From Bacillota bacterium (GTDB taxonomy: Bacteria > Bacillota > Clostridia > Christensenellales > UMGS416): a stretch of 64,000 nucleotides of DNA. The stretch spans positions 48,829-112,828 of the forward strand of contig JAEYPH010000013.1 of the NCBI GenBank assembly GCA_023410875.1. Reading direction: 5' to 3'. Within the stretch, counting starts at the first letter, position 1; every line of letters begins with the position of its first letter. Positions 35,047 through 43,239 of the stretch are shown one piece after another. Under the pieces are notes generated by a model that ran no database searches, was not told the origin of the DNA, and saw only the letters and a list, made by a program, of their open reading frames with translations. Position numbers and translations under genes: made by a program.

Positions 35047-35702
35047 TTTGCTCCCCGGCGGGCCAGCAGCCAGCGGGCCACGGCGTCATAGCCTTCCTTG
35101 GTCTTGCCGCTGACCGGGAACAGCGGCGCCTGGGGGTTCACCGCCCGCAGGCCACGGGTGAAGAAGTCCAGGTCAAAATCCACATAGGGGATCAGGTCGC
35201 ATTTGTTCAGCAGGATCAGGTCGGCCTTCTCGAAGGCCAGCGGGTATTTATAGGGCTTGTCGCTGCCCTCGGTCACGGTCACGATCAGCAGCTTCAGGTG
35301 TTCGCCGATGTTGAATTCTGCCGGGCATACAAGGTTGCCCACATTCTCCACAAACAGCCAACTGCCGTCGGCCAGTTTCAGCGAATCTGCGGCCTGCTCT
35401 ATAACCCAGGCGTCCAGGTGGCAGGCCCCCTGGGTGTTGATCTGCTGGGCGGACACGCCGTGTTCGTCCAGCTTCCGGGTGTCGATGTCGCTTTCGATGT
35501 CACCCTCGATGACCGATACATTTTTGCTGCCCAACTGCTCAATCAGATTCAGCAGGCTGGTGGTTTTGCCCACGCCCGGCGCGCCCAGCACGTTTACGGC
35601 GAAGATGCCGCGGCGGTCGAAGTCGGCGCGAAGGCGGTCGGATACGCGGTCATTCTCGGTGGCGATCTGTTCCATCACGGGAACTTTGATAATCTCATTC
35701 AT
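35043..35702 (-). CDS. hypB: Nickel-insertion GTPase HypB
   Basis: 219 residues. The P-loop GAPGVGKTT is at 40-48, with the SIMIBI GTPase features VIEGDIESDIDTRKL and LLNKCDLIPY. The N-terminus lacks the His-rich nickel-store stretch seen in some HypB proteins. It overlaps hypA and hypF by 4 bases each, so translation is coupled. Confidence 0.95.
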   Translation of the reverse strand: MNEIIKVPVMEQIATENDRVSDRLRADFDRRGIFAVNVLGAPGVGKTTSLLNLIEQLGSKNVSVIEGDIESDIDTRKLDEHGVSAQQINTQGACHLDAWVIEQAADSLKLADGSWLFVENVGNLVCPAEFNIGEHLKLLIVTVTEGSDKPYKYPLAFEKADLILLNKCDLIPYVDFDLDFFTRGLRAVNPQAPLFPVSGKTKEGYDAVARWLLARRGAK

Positions 35703-36103
35703 GGCTTTTCCTGCCCCGTCTGCCGGGGCGTGTCGTTGTGTTGTGGTCGGGCGTCGTCGGTTCTCTCTATCTCGATGGATTCGATCAGCAGCTCGCGGCC
35801 CACGTCGGTGGGCTCGCCGTCCACGCCGCAGGCGGGGCAGTCGAAGCGGAAGAGCCGCCGCTCAAAGAGCTGCCCGCAGCTGGGGCAGCGCAGCTTGGGC
35901 TTCACACGGCGGACGTCCAGGCGGGCGCTGGCGCACAGCGTGTCGCCGGCGATCAGGTCGAAATACATCTGGATCGAGTCCGGCACGTAGCCGCTCTGGT
36001 CGCCCACGACCAGCGTGATGCTGCGCACCTTCGTGGAGCCGTTGGCCAGGGCGCGCTCTTCAGCCGTTTTGATGATCGCTTTCACCAGCGGGTACTCGTG
36101 CAC
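35699..36103 (-). CDS. hypA: Nickel chaperone HypA
   Basis: 134 residues if translation starts at GTG 36103, giving (M)HEYPLVKAI. HypA needs a His directly after the initiator to bind nickel, and AAAGGAT lies at suitable distance. The ATG 12 bases earlier (MCSPVHEY) would bury that His and overlap the ribosome site, so I prefer GTG. The zinc site is CPSC and CPAC (LRCPSCGQLF, FDCPACG). It overlaps the ferredoxin-like gene. Confidence 0.92.
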   Translation of the reverse strand: MHEYPLVKAIIKTAEERALANGSTKVRSITLVVGDQSGYVPDSIQMYFDLIAGDTLCASARLDVRRVKPKLRCPSCGQLFERRLFRFDCPACGVDGEPTDVGRELLIESIEIERTDDARPQHNDTPRQTGQEKP

Positions 36104-36428
36104 GGGTGAACACATCCTTTACCGGCTCGCTCGAGGGAGTCGTATAGTCGGGCCGCATGGCGAGGCACTTCTTGGGGCACACCTCCACGCAGGCGTTGCA
36201 CTGCACGCAGCGCATGCGCTGGATGGACCACAGCAGGTCGGTCTTCTTGACCTCAATGGCATTGGCCGGGCAGCGCCTCTGGCAGATGCCGCAGTGGATG
36301 CACGCGTCGATATCGATCTCGATGTGGCCGCGGGTGCGCTCGTACACTTTGGGTTTCTCCGCAGGGTAGCGCACGGTGGCAGGCTTGCCCAGCAGGCTTT
36401 TGAACAGTGTTTTTCCGATCTTGAACAT
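36060..36428 (-). CDS. echF: Ech-type hydrogenase ferredoxin subunit (2x[4Fe-4S])
   Basis: 122 residues. Two cluster motifs are present: CIHCGICQRRCP and CVQCNACVEVCP. The N-terminal region FKIGKTLFKSLLGKPATVRY matches NuoI/EchF-type subunits. It passes electrons between ferredoxin and the small subunit. Its 3' end overlaps hypA by about 44 bases, which joins the structural and maturation genes in one transcript. Confidence 0.9.
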   Translation of the reverse strand: MFKIGKTLFKSLLGKPATVRYPAEKPKVYERTRGHIEIDIDACIHCGICQRRCPANAIEVKKTDLLWSIQRMRCVQCNACVEVCPKKCLAMRPDYTTPSSEPVKDVFTRARVPAGESDHQNG

Positions 36429-36432
36429 TGGT

Positions 36433-36680
36433 TCTCCCTTATCTCCAACCTCGTTGGGAGATTATCGTCTGTTGCCGTAGCGCGGTTCACCCGCGCAAGG
36501 TTCAGTGAATTTTTTGTTGTCGTTGCCAATCCCGCCGCAGCGTCTCTCGCTTCTAGGTAGCCGATGTGAGGCTTCCAGTAGATTGCCGTCCAGCGACCGT
36601 CATCGGTGGACGGCAGACTTAGCCGTGCGCAGGGTGGCAGGGGGTGGCCTCGGCGGGGGAGAAGTTCCCCTGCCGAAAGC
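36433..36680. repeat. Palindrome cluster between echE and echF
   Basis: The 258-base gap inside the operon holds hairpins such as ATCTCCAAC/GTTGGGAGAT, GCGCGG/CCCGCGC, TTGCCGTCCA/TGGACGGCA and CGGCGGGG/CCCCTGCCG. No reading frame of its own is convincing. Like the hypD-hypE spacer, it may be an inserted palindromic element or a processing site. Confidence 0.5.
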
Positions 36681-36686
36681 GGAGCG

Positions 36687-37769
36687 CTAGCGCTCCGTGC
36701 AACTGATGCACGGGTCGATTGTCAGGATGAGCACTGGCACGTCGGCCAGCTCGCAGCCCTGCAGCGTCTGTATCAGCGCCGGCAGGTTCGCGAAGGTGGG
36801 CGTGCGCACGCGCATGCGGTCCAGGAACTTGGTGCCGTTGGCCTTCACGTAGTAGATCACTTCGCCCCGGGGCTGTTCCAGACGGGCGAAATATTCGCCG
36901 TTGGGGTTACCCTTGAACTTGGTCTCGATCTCGCCGTCAGGAATCATCGCGATGGCCTGGCGGATCAGATGGATGCTCTGGAACAGTTCGCCGATGCGCA
37001 CGGCGCAGCGGGCATAGCAATCGCCGTCGGTGTGGGTCACGGGTTCAAAATCCAGCTTGGCATAGGCAGCGTACCCCAGCTTGCGCATGTCCTGCGCCAC
37101 GCCGCTGGCCCGCAGCATGGGGCCTACAGCGCCCAGCTTGTAGGCCTGCTCCTTCGTAAGCACGCCCAGGCCGGTCAGGCGGTGGCGCACCGAGCGGTCC
37201 TCCAGGAAGACCTTGGAGATCTCGCGGTATTCCTTCTCGATGTCCATGAGCATGGCGTCGATGTGGTGAAGCATATCGTCGGTGATGTCGCGGCGCACGC
37301 CGCCGATCTTGCAAACCGAGAAGATCACGCGGCCGCCGGTGGTCTCCTCGAAGATGTCCAGTATCTTTTCGCGGATGCGCCAGCTGTGCATGAACAGGCT
37401 TTCAAAGCCGAAGGCGTCGGCCAGCAGGCCCAGCCACAGCGTGTGGCTGTGCATGCGGGAAAGCTCGCACCACACTGTGCGCAGAAACAACGCCCGATCG
37501 GGCGCCGCGATGTCCATGATGCCCTCCACGGCTTGGCAATAGCCCAGCCCGTGCATGAAGCTGCAGATGCCGCAGATGCGCTCGGCCACATACACATAAT
37601 CCACGAAATCGCGTTTTTCCACGAGCTTTTCCAGCCCGCGGTGCACAAAGCCGATGGAGGGGATGGCCTCCACGACGCGCTCATCCTCCATGACCAGGTC
37701 CAGATGGATGGGCTCGGGCAGCACCGGGTGTTGCGGCCCAAAGGGAATGATCGTGCGCTTGCCGCTCAT
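36687..37769 (-). CDS. echE: Ech-type [NiFe] hydrogenase large subunit
   Basis: 360 residues. The four nickel-ligand cysteines are in ERICGIC (N-terminal) and DPCISC (C-terminal), so this is a real hydrogenase and not a complex I NuoD. The protein ends three residues after DPCISC (TER), with no C-terminal extension to be cut off, and no maturation endopeptidase gene is in the operon. Group 4 (Ech-like) assignment follows from sequence type and gene order. It contains the site of H2 formation or oxidation. Confidence 0.93.
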   Translation of the reverse strand: MSGKRTIIPFGPQHPVLPEPIHLDLVMEDERVVEAIPSIGFVHRGLEKLVEKRDFVDYVYVAERICGICSFMHGLGYCQAVEGIMDIAAPDRALFLRTVWCELSRMHSHTLWLGLLADAFGFESLFMHSWRIREKILDIFEETTGGRVIFSVCKIGGVRRDITDDMLHHIDAMLMDIEKEYREISKVFLEDRSVRHRLTGLGVLTKEQAYKLGAVGPMLRASGVAQDMRKLGYAAYAKLDFEPVTHTDGDCYARCAVRIGELFQSIHLIRQAIAMIPDGEIETKFKGNPNGEYFARLEQPRGEVIYYVKANGTKFLDRMRVRTPTFANLPALIQTLQGCELADVPVLILTIDPCISCTER

Positions 37770-38197
37770 CGGGGCTCCTCCTTCTGCGCCACGCTCTCGA
37801 CGGTCTTCACTTCCAGCGGAGCGGCAATCTCAACCTCGTCCGTGGGCGCGCTCTGCGGAGCGAAAGGCGTCTTGATCGGCAGCTTGTAGAAGTTGCCCTC
37901 GTAGTCCAGCGAAATGTGCTTGATCTTCACGCCGAAGAGATCCTTAAGCTCGTTCTCATAGATGAACGCGCACGGATACACGCCGGAGATGCTGGTGATC
38001 TCGACATCCGGCGGAATCTCCAGGCGCAGCGTCACAAAATCGTATTCGCGGTCAAAGGAATAGGAGATCTCGAAACCAACCGCGGTCTTGGTGCATGTGA
38101 TGGCGACCAGCCGGTAGCCGTCGCGCTCCATGTCGTACACGGTGCGGATGCGGTTTGTCAGGTCCACGGTGATCAGCTTCTGTGTTTCGTATTTCAT
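37766..38197 (-). CDS. echD: Ech-type hydrogenase NuoC-like subunit
   Basis: 143 residues from the ATG that overlaps the small-subunit stop (ATGA). The 30-kDa-subunit signature YPCAFIYENELKDLFGVKI is present; the N-terminal part is short and the C-terminus is a variable acidic tail. The longer upstream frame is small-subunit sequence read out of frame. Confidence 0.87.
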   Translation of the reverse strand: MKYETQKLITVDLTNRIRTVYDMERDGYRLVAITCTKTAVGFEISYSFDREYDFVTLRLEIPPDVEITSISGVYPCAFIYENELKDLFGVKIKHISLDYEGNFYKLPIKTPFAPQSAPTDEVEIAAPLEVKTVESVAQKEEPR

Positions 38198-38637
38198 TGC
38201 TTGGAGCCTCCGAGCTTGAGCGCCTTGCGCTTTTCCTCCAGGATGCCCAGCGATTTGACCACGCCATCGATGATGGCGGTGGGGCGCGCCGCGCAGCCGG
38301 GCACATACACATCCACCGGCACCACCGAGGATGCGCCGCCTTTTACGTTGTAGCATTCAGCGAACACGCCGCCGCTGTTGGCGCAGATGCCCACGGCCAC
38401 GACGACCTTGGGCTCGGCCATCTGGTCATAGATCTGCTTGACGACGTCCTTGCACTGCTCGTTGATGCAGCCGGTCAGCAGCAGGATGTCGGCGTGCTTG
38501 GGGTTGCCGGTGTTGATGATGCCCAGGCGCTCCACGTCGTAGAGCGGCGTCAGGCAGGCCAAAACTTCGATGTCGCAGCCGTTGCAGCTTGCGCCGTCGT
38601 AATGGATGAGCCAGGGGGATTTCGTGGTGAAGGACAT
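38194..38637 (-). CDS. echC: Ech-type hydrogenase small subunit (NuoB-like)
   Basis: 147 residues. Proximal 4Fe-4S cluster ligands are in GASCNGCDIEVLA, LTGCINEQ, VGICANSGG and VPGCAARP. There is no signal peptide, as in cytoplasm-facing group 4 enzymes. It pairs with the large subunit at 36687. Confidence 0.93.
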   Translation of the reverse strand: MSFTTKSPWLIHYDGASCNGCDIEVLACLTPLYDVERLGIINTGNPKHADILLLTGCINEQCKDVVKQIYDQMAEPKVVVAVGICANSGGVFAECYNVKGGASSVVPVDVYVPGCAARPTAIIDGVVKSLGILEEKRKALKLGGSKQ

Positions 38638-38653
38638 TTCTCTTCTCCGTCTA

Positions 38654-39517
38654 TCAGTAAAGTAGGATGAACAGGTTGAGGAACCCCGCCGCCAGCGCCA
38701 CGATCCACGATGACGCCAGCGTCAGCTGCCAGCGGAAGCGCGCATAGCTGTTGTCGATGAGGATTTCCAGGAAATAGGCGACGACACAAGCCAGCACGCC
38801 TACCAGGGGGCTCCAGATATTGTCCCACGAAAAGAACAGATATACAAACCCCAGCAGGAAGATGTTCTCATACCAGTGGGCGATCTCGATGACGGCCAGG
38901 CCCCGGCCGGAATATTCGGTCGTGATGCCCTTGACGATCTCCTGATGGCCATGGTGGCTCGTGGAAAGATCGAAGGGCGACTTGCGCAGCTTGATCGTGA
39001 GCACATAGAGGAAGCCCACGAACAGCAGCGGCAGATACACGACCGGCGGCAGGCTGCCGTCCAGTATTTCGCCCACGAAGAACGTCTTGCTCATGGCGTA
39101 GAAGCCGATGGCGGAGAAAAGCACCATGGGCTCATAGGCCATCATCTGCAGAATTTCGCGCTGGGCGCCGATCTGGCTGTAGGGCGAATTCGTGGAATAG
39201 CCGCCCACGATGAAGAAGATGTTGGCCAGCGTCAGCGCGAAGATCACCAGCAGCAGATCGCCGCCGCTGAAGAACAGAGCGCCGGCCATCACAGCGAACA
39301 CCAGGAAGCAATAAACATAGAGGTTCTGCAGCCGGTTGACCGTCATGGACTGCTTCTGCAGCAGCTTGAGTACATCATAGAAGGGCTGCAGCAGCGGCGG
39401 CCCCACACGGCCCTGCATGCGGGCGGAAATGATGCGGTCCACGCCGCTGAGCAGGCCGCCCAGCACCGGCGCCAGTACAATATAGCCGATCATCGTCCAA
39501 ATGCCAGCACCCATCAT
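38654..39517 (-). CDS. echB: Ech-type hydrogenase membrane subunit (NuoH-like)
   Basis: 287 residues, about eight membrane helices. NuoH-family signatures are RISARMQGRVGPPLLQPFYD and KLRKSPFDLSTSHHGHQEIV. It links the hydrogenase module to the proton or sodium channel subunit. It overlaps echA by 4 bases. Confidence 0.93.
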   Translation of the reverse strand: MMGAGIWTMIGYIVLAPVLGGLLSGVDRIISARMQGRVGPPLLQPFYDVLKLLQKQSMTVNRLQNLYVYCFLVFAVMAGALFFSGGDLLLVIFALTLANIFFIVGGYSTNSPYSQIGAQREILQMMAYEPMVLFSAIGFYAMSKTFFVGEILDGSLPPVVYLPLLFVGFLYVLTIKLRKSPFDLSTSHHGHQEIVKGITTEYSGRGLAVIEIAHWYENIFLLGFVYLFFSWDNIWSPLVGVLACVVAYFLEILIDNSYARFRWQLTLASSWIVALAAGFLNLFILLY

Positions 39518-41424
39518 ATCACCTTCGTCATCAGGATTGCGAACATCACGACGATGAAGGCTGCCGTGGCCACGGTGCCGGCAAGGGTCAGCCGTTGCTC
39601 GCCCAGATAGTTACCCATGTACCAGTTGGAGAGCTGCACATCCCGATCGCGCCCCAGCGAGCCGTGATAGGACATGTTGTCGCCGGTGTTTTCGCCGGCC
39701 ATGTACACATCCACGCGCCGGGAGCGGTCGCCGCCGGTCAGGATGAAGGACAACGGCAGCACCAGGATCATGCCCAGCATCAGCAGCATCGTCATCACGT
39801 CGTTGCGGCGCAGAATTTCGAAGCTCTCGTGGAAGATCGACTGCAGATAGGGCGCCAGAATGTGGGTGGAGACCAGAGGAAACAGCGTGCAAACGGCGAT
39901 CGTCAGCACCGCGTGCAGGCCGATGGCGAACCACTCGTCGGGGCTGGGGTACTTGTGCTTTTTCTTCACGGCAGGCACGGTCATGATGCTGCCCAGCCAC
40001 TTGGTCCAATAGAACAGCGTCGCGGAACTGCCGAACACCAGCATGATCAGCAGCAGCACCTGGTTGGAATCCACAAAGGCCTTCATGGCCGCCCACTTGG
40101 AGATCAGCATGCCGAAGGGGGCCAGGAACATGCCCGCGATGCCCACGACCATCAGGATGCTGACGCGGGGCATGTGCACGATCAGGCCCTTCATGTCCTC
40201 AATATCGCGGCTGCCCATCGTGTGCTCCACGGTGCCCACCGACAGGAACATCAGAGACTTGGCCACGGCGTGGAACAGGATCAGCAGGATGGCCACCCAC
40301 ACGGCCTCATAGTTACCCAGGCCCGCGCAGGTCACGATCAGGCCCAGGTTGGCGACGGTGGAATAGGCAAGTATTTTTTTGCCGTCGCTCTGGCTGATGG
40401 CCACCAGCGACGCGAGCAGGAACGTCAATCCCCCGATGTAGGTGACCAGTATGCCGGGGATCGTGTCGCCCAGGCCGGGGGCCAGGCGGATGATCAGATA
40501 GACGCCGGCTTTGACCATCGTGGAGGAGTGCAGCAGGGCGCTGGTGGGCGTGGGGGCCACCATCGCGCCCAGCAGCCACGAGGAGAAGGGCATCTGCGCG
40601 GCCTTGACCATGCCGGCCAGGCACAGCAGCAGCACCGGCAGCAGCATGGCCTGCTGGCTTATGCCCATGGCCAGCAGGTTGGCCAGATCCACCGTGTGGA
40701 ACCGCTCGGCGAAATAGATCAGCGCGCCGGCGAAGGCCGCGCCGCCCAACAGGTTCAGGTTCAGCGCACGGAAGGAGTTTTTGATGGCCACGGGCTGCTT
40801 CGTGTAGCCGATGAGCAGGAAGGAGCACAGCGTCGTGACCTCCCAGAAGAAGTACAGCCACAGCAAACTGTTGGAGAATATGATGCCGAACATTGCCGAA
40901 AGAAAGATAAACAGCAAAAAAAAGAAGAACGGCCGCCTGTCCCTGACAGGTTGGCCGTGCTCGTGATAGTGCTTCATATAGCCCAGAGCGTAAACGCAGA
41001 TGAGGCTGCCGATGATGCCGATGACCAGTGCCATTAGGATGCTGAGACGGTCTACAAAGAGGGCGTTGTGCACCTCGAAGGCGGCTTCATGGGTCAGCTC
41101 GTACCAGATGAGCGCCGGCGTCTGCACCAGTGTGAGCACAATGGCCATCCAGTTGCGCCGGCGTGCGCCCATATAGACGATGAACAGCGCCAGAGCCGCC
41201 TCCACGATCAGCATGGCGTAGCCGGGCAGCGGGCTTTCCACCGCGAAGAACGTGGCGTCGGTGCTTAAAAACTCCACCGCGAGAGATACGCTGGCCGCAG
41301 CGATGAGCGCCGCAGCGCCGCGCACCAGAACCTTGCGCGCGCCGTCGTGCTTAACGAGCAGCAGCGCCAGCCCCACCAGCAGGGGAAAGAAGATCAGAAA
41401 GAGTATTTGCGCCAAGAGCATCAC
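39514..41424 (-). CDS. echA: Ech-type hydrogenase antiporter-like subunit (NuoL/MrpA-like)
   Basis: 636 residues, more than fourteen membrane helices. The proton-translocating module of the Mrp/NuoL family is visible: FFWEVTTLCSFLLIGY, AAQMPFSSWLLGAMVAPTPT and LLHSSTMVKAGVYLI, with the conserved charged residues in the helices. It should couple ferredoxin oxidation with H2 release to ion export. First gene of the operon. Confidence 0.94.
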   Translation of the reverse strand: MMLLAQILFLIFFPLLVGLALLLVKHDGARKVLVRGAAALIAAASVSLAVEFLSTDATFFAVESPLPGYAMLIVEAALALFIVYMGARRRNWMAIVLTLVQTPALIWYELTHEAAFEVHNALFVDRLSILMALVIGIIGSLICVYALGYMKHYHEHGQPVRDRRPFFFFLLFIFLSAMFGIIFSNSLLWLYFFWEVTTLCSFLLIGYTKQPVAIKNSFRALNLNLLGGAAFAGALIYFAERFHTVDLANLLAMGISQQAMLLPVLLLCLAGMVKAAQMPFSSWLLGAMVAPTPTSALLHSSTMVKAGVYLIIRLAPGLGDTIPGILVTYIGGLTFLLASLVAISQSDGKKILAYSTVANLGLIVTCAGLGNYEAVWVAILLILFHAVAKSLMFLSVGTVEHTMGSRDIEDMKGLIVHMPRVSILMVVGIAGMFLAPFGMLISKWAAMKAFVDSNQVLLLIMLVFGSSATLFYWTKWLGSIMTVPAVKKKHKYPSPDEWFAIGLHAVLTIAVCTLFPLVSTHILAPYLQSIFHESFEILRRNDVMTMLLMLGMILVLPLSFILTGGDRSRRVDVYMAGENTGDNMSYHGSLGRDRDVQLSNWYMGNYLGEQRLTLAGTVATAAFIVVMFAILMTKVI

Positions 41425-41470
41425 CTGGTTTCCGGGAGACCTTTCCCTTTACTTCATTTATAGCTTGTGT

Positions 41471-41499
41471 ATTATAGTATGGTTGTGTTGCGATTTCAA
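41471..41499 (-). promoter_or_regulatory. Promoter of the ech-hyp operon
   Basis: On the minus strand TTGAAA (41494-41499), a 17-bp spacer and a perfect TATAAT (41471-41476) lie about 45 bases before echA. No second strong promoter is seen inside the operon. Confidence 0.8.
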
Positions 41500-41811
41500 C
41501 AAAATCGGACGGTGATAAACAAATTTTCCATATCTTCCAAGGGCATTTGTCAAGTCCCTTTTTTGCGATGGACGTTACTAATTTGCGATCCCGCGGGACG
41601 ATTTTCGCCCAGCGCTACTGTCCCGCATGGCTTCGCATAAAATGCGGTTTTCTGGTACAATAAAGGCTGTGCACAACGGGCCCCGCCATCGGCGGCACGG
41701 TTTGCACTTTTGTGGAGAAATTGTGATTATTTGCAAAAGATCGGTGGCATGTAGAGAGCACCCGAACAACAAGGCGCATCAGCGCCGAAAGAGAAGCGCA
41801 AGTGAGAGCAA

Positions 41812-42570
41812 ATGGTTAAGAATGTTCTGACAGGCGACGTTACCATTCAGGCCGATTTTCTGGTCGCCAAAGCCTGCGCGCTTTACCATGCCGTGGCGCT
41901 GCGCAATGTTGCTGTGCCCGATGTGCTGGGCGATGAGGACATGGACAAGCACGCGGCCCGCGCGCGCTTTGACGCTTTGGTGTGCGGCCAGGGCGGGCAA
42001 CCGCTGTTTGCCGTGGATATCGGCGCCAAACCCAAGGGCGATAAGGCCAAGCTGCGAGCTCGCGCCAAGCGCCGCCTGTGCCGCAAGCTGGATTTTCCGC
42101 TGATCACCGTGCGCTCGGCCTATTTGGAGGAGCCCCGCATCCGTTCGGTGGTGCTGGCCTGGTGCATCGAGCTGTGGTTCACCCACGGCAAGGGCGCCCC
42201 GCAGAACATCTTCCCCTCGGATTTCTTCCAGACCATTGACGATGAGCTGGACAAGCTCAAGCGCCTGGCCGGCTATCGCAGTTTCCGCCTGTCGCTGCTG
42301 TTGGGCGAAGGCCGCGGCGAGGTCAAAGCGCTGGGCAGCATTCTCGTGAACCAGAGCTTCGGGTGGCTTTCCAAGGGATCGGTGGCCAGCACGCAGCCGG
42401 CGGGTTTTGAAACGGACATGCTCAAGGTCATCGTCGTCAAGGACGTCTATAGTAAGTATTTAACGTGCATGGCGCGTAACAAGTATCTGAGCAAGAAGAA
42501 GGTCAAGAGGAAGAACAAGAAGTTCCGCAAGAGCGTGCAGGAGACCGGGTGCGGGTCGTTTGGCTGGTAG
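41812..42570 (+). CDS. DUF2726-like putative nuclease-fold protein
   Basis: 252 residues. RARFDALVCGQGGQPLFAVD then a Lys-rich helix, KLDFPLITVRSAY, resembles the Asp/Glu-x-Lys core of DUF2726 and other restriction-endonuclease-fold proteins. This is a weak match by eye. The C-terminus is strongly basic (KYLSKKKVKRKNKKFRKS) and suits nucleic-acid binding. A TACAAT box lies at about 41660. The ribosome site is poor. A terminator follows at 42589. Confidence 0.5.
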   Translation: MVKNVLTGDVTIQADFLVAKACALYHAVALRNVAVPDVLGDEDMDKHAARARFDALVCGQGGQPLFAVDIGAKPKGDKAKLRARAKRRLCRKLDFPLITVRSAYLEEPRIRSVVLAWCIELWFTHGKGAPQNIFPSDFFQTIDDELDKLKRLAGYRSFRLSLLLGEGRGEVKALGSILVNQSFGWLSKGSVASTQPAGFETDMLKVIVVKDVYSKYLTCMARNKYLSKKKVKRKNKKFRKSVQETGCGSFGW

Positions 42571-42588
42571 TATGTTAATCGGCTTTTA

Positions 42589-42613
42589 TGGGCGGCCTGC
42601 GGGCCGCCCTTTT
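42589..42613 (+). terminator. Terminator after the DUF2726-like gene
   Basis: GGGCGGCC/GGCCGCCC with loop TGCG, then four Ts. It may serve both converging genes. Confidence 0.78.
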
Positions 42614-43181
42614 AGCGGGGCGAGGATGCTGATTTTTTCTGAACAGCCAGGAATTTTTGCACCACAAGCTTGCCGAAAACGGCGATCAAGATATAAATGG
42701 GGAGAGAATAGTAATATTTCCATGTGATAAGCTTGTACTGACCGATCCAAACCGCCAGCGGTTCAAAAACAAAGGACGCAAGAGCCGCGGTGATTGTGCT
42801 TACGATCAAAAACATGCCCCATCTTGGACATTTCTGGTAGACAGTCATCTTCATGATTGGCAGTATCACGAAATCTACCGGGAAAAGCAGAGGAACCTGA
42901 GGCAGAATATGGACAGGATACTCCCATAGCGCAAATTCCGACCCGAGGACATCCAGAAACACGGAAGAAACGTTGATGAGCAACCCGAATATACTGATTT
43001 CCAGCAGCCGCTTTTTGTCTACAACTTTCCACCATACGACAAGACAAACAATGATCATGGCAATGTCCAGCCACCAGACCCAAGTTAAAAATTCCCTGGA
43101 CAGCCAATGCTGGACCATGGAATCCCTGAGTTGCACCTTGAGTTTGATGATCTCATCGAGCAAAGGATCATATCCATCCAA
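42612..43181 (-). CDS. CBO0543-family membrane protein
   Basis: 189 residues, five membrane segments. The family pattern is seen in SREFLTWVWWLDIAMII, LLINVSSVFLDVLGSEFALW and the closing YYYSLPIYILIAVFGKL. The family is common in spore-forming Bacillota and has no known function. Less GC-rich than the rest of the window. Confidence 0.75.
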   Translation of the reverse strand: MDGYDPLLDEIIKLKVQLRDSMVQHWLSREFLTWVWWLDIAMIIVCLVVWWKVVDKKRLLEISIFGLLINVSSVFLDVLGSEFALWEYPVHILPQVPLLFPVDFVILPIMKMTVYQKCPRWGMFLIVSTITAALASFVFEPLAVWIGQYKLITWKYYYSLPIYILIAVFGKLVVQKFLAVQKKSASSPR

Positions 43182-43212
43182 AGCCGTCGCGTCCCCAATC
43201 TTTCAAAAGCCC

Positions 43213-43237
43213 CTTTATCCTGTGTAAAAGGATAAAC
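43213..43237 (-). terminator. Weak hairpin after the duplicated membrane protein gene
   Basis: TTTATCC pairs with GGATAAA over a short loop just downstream of the stop codon of the minus-strand gene at 43240. It has no proper T-run. Confidence 0.3.
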
Positions 43238-43239
43238 GC

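Noticed and set aside
35699..36115. HypA start at ATG 36115
   Set aside because: It would place four residues before the nickel-binding His and its ribosome site is too close; GTG 36103 gives the family-conserved Met-His-Glu start.
36606..37889. 427-codon plus-strand frame opposite echE
   Set aside because: Antisense shadow of the hydrogenase large subunit; no family match and no ribosome site.
39595..41037. 480-codon plus-strand frame opposite echA
   Set aside because: Low-complexity His/Gln/Gly/Arg-rich translation typical of antisense frames in GC-rich DNA; the minus strand encodes a full, recognisable NuoL-like protein.
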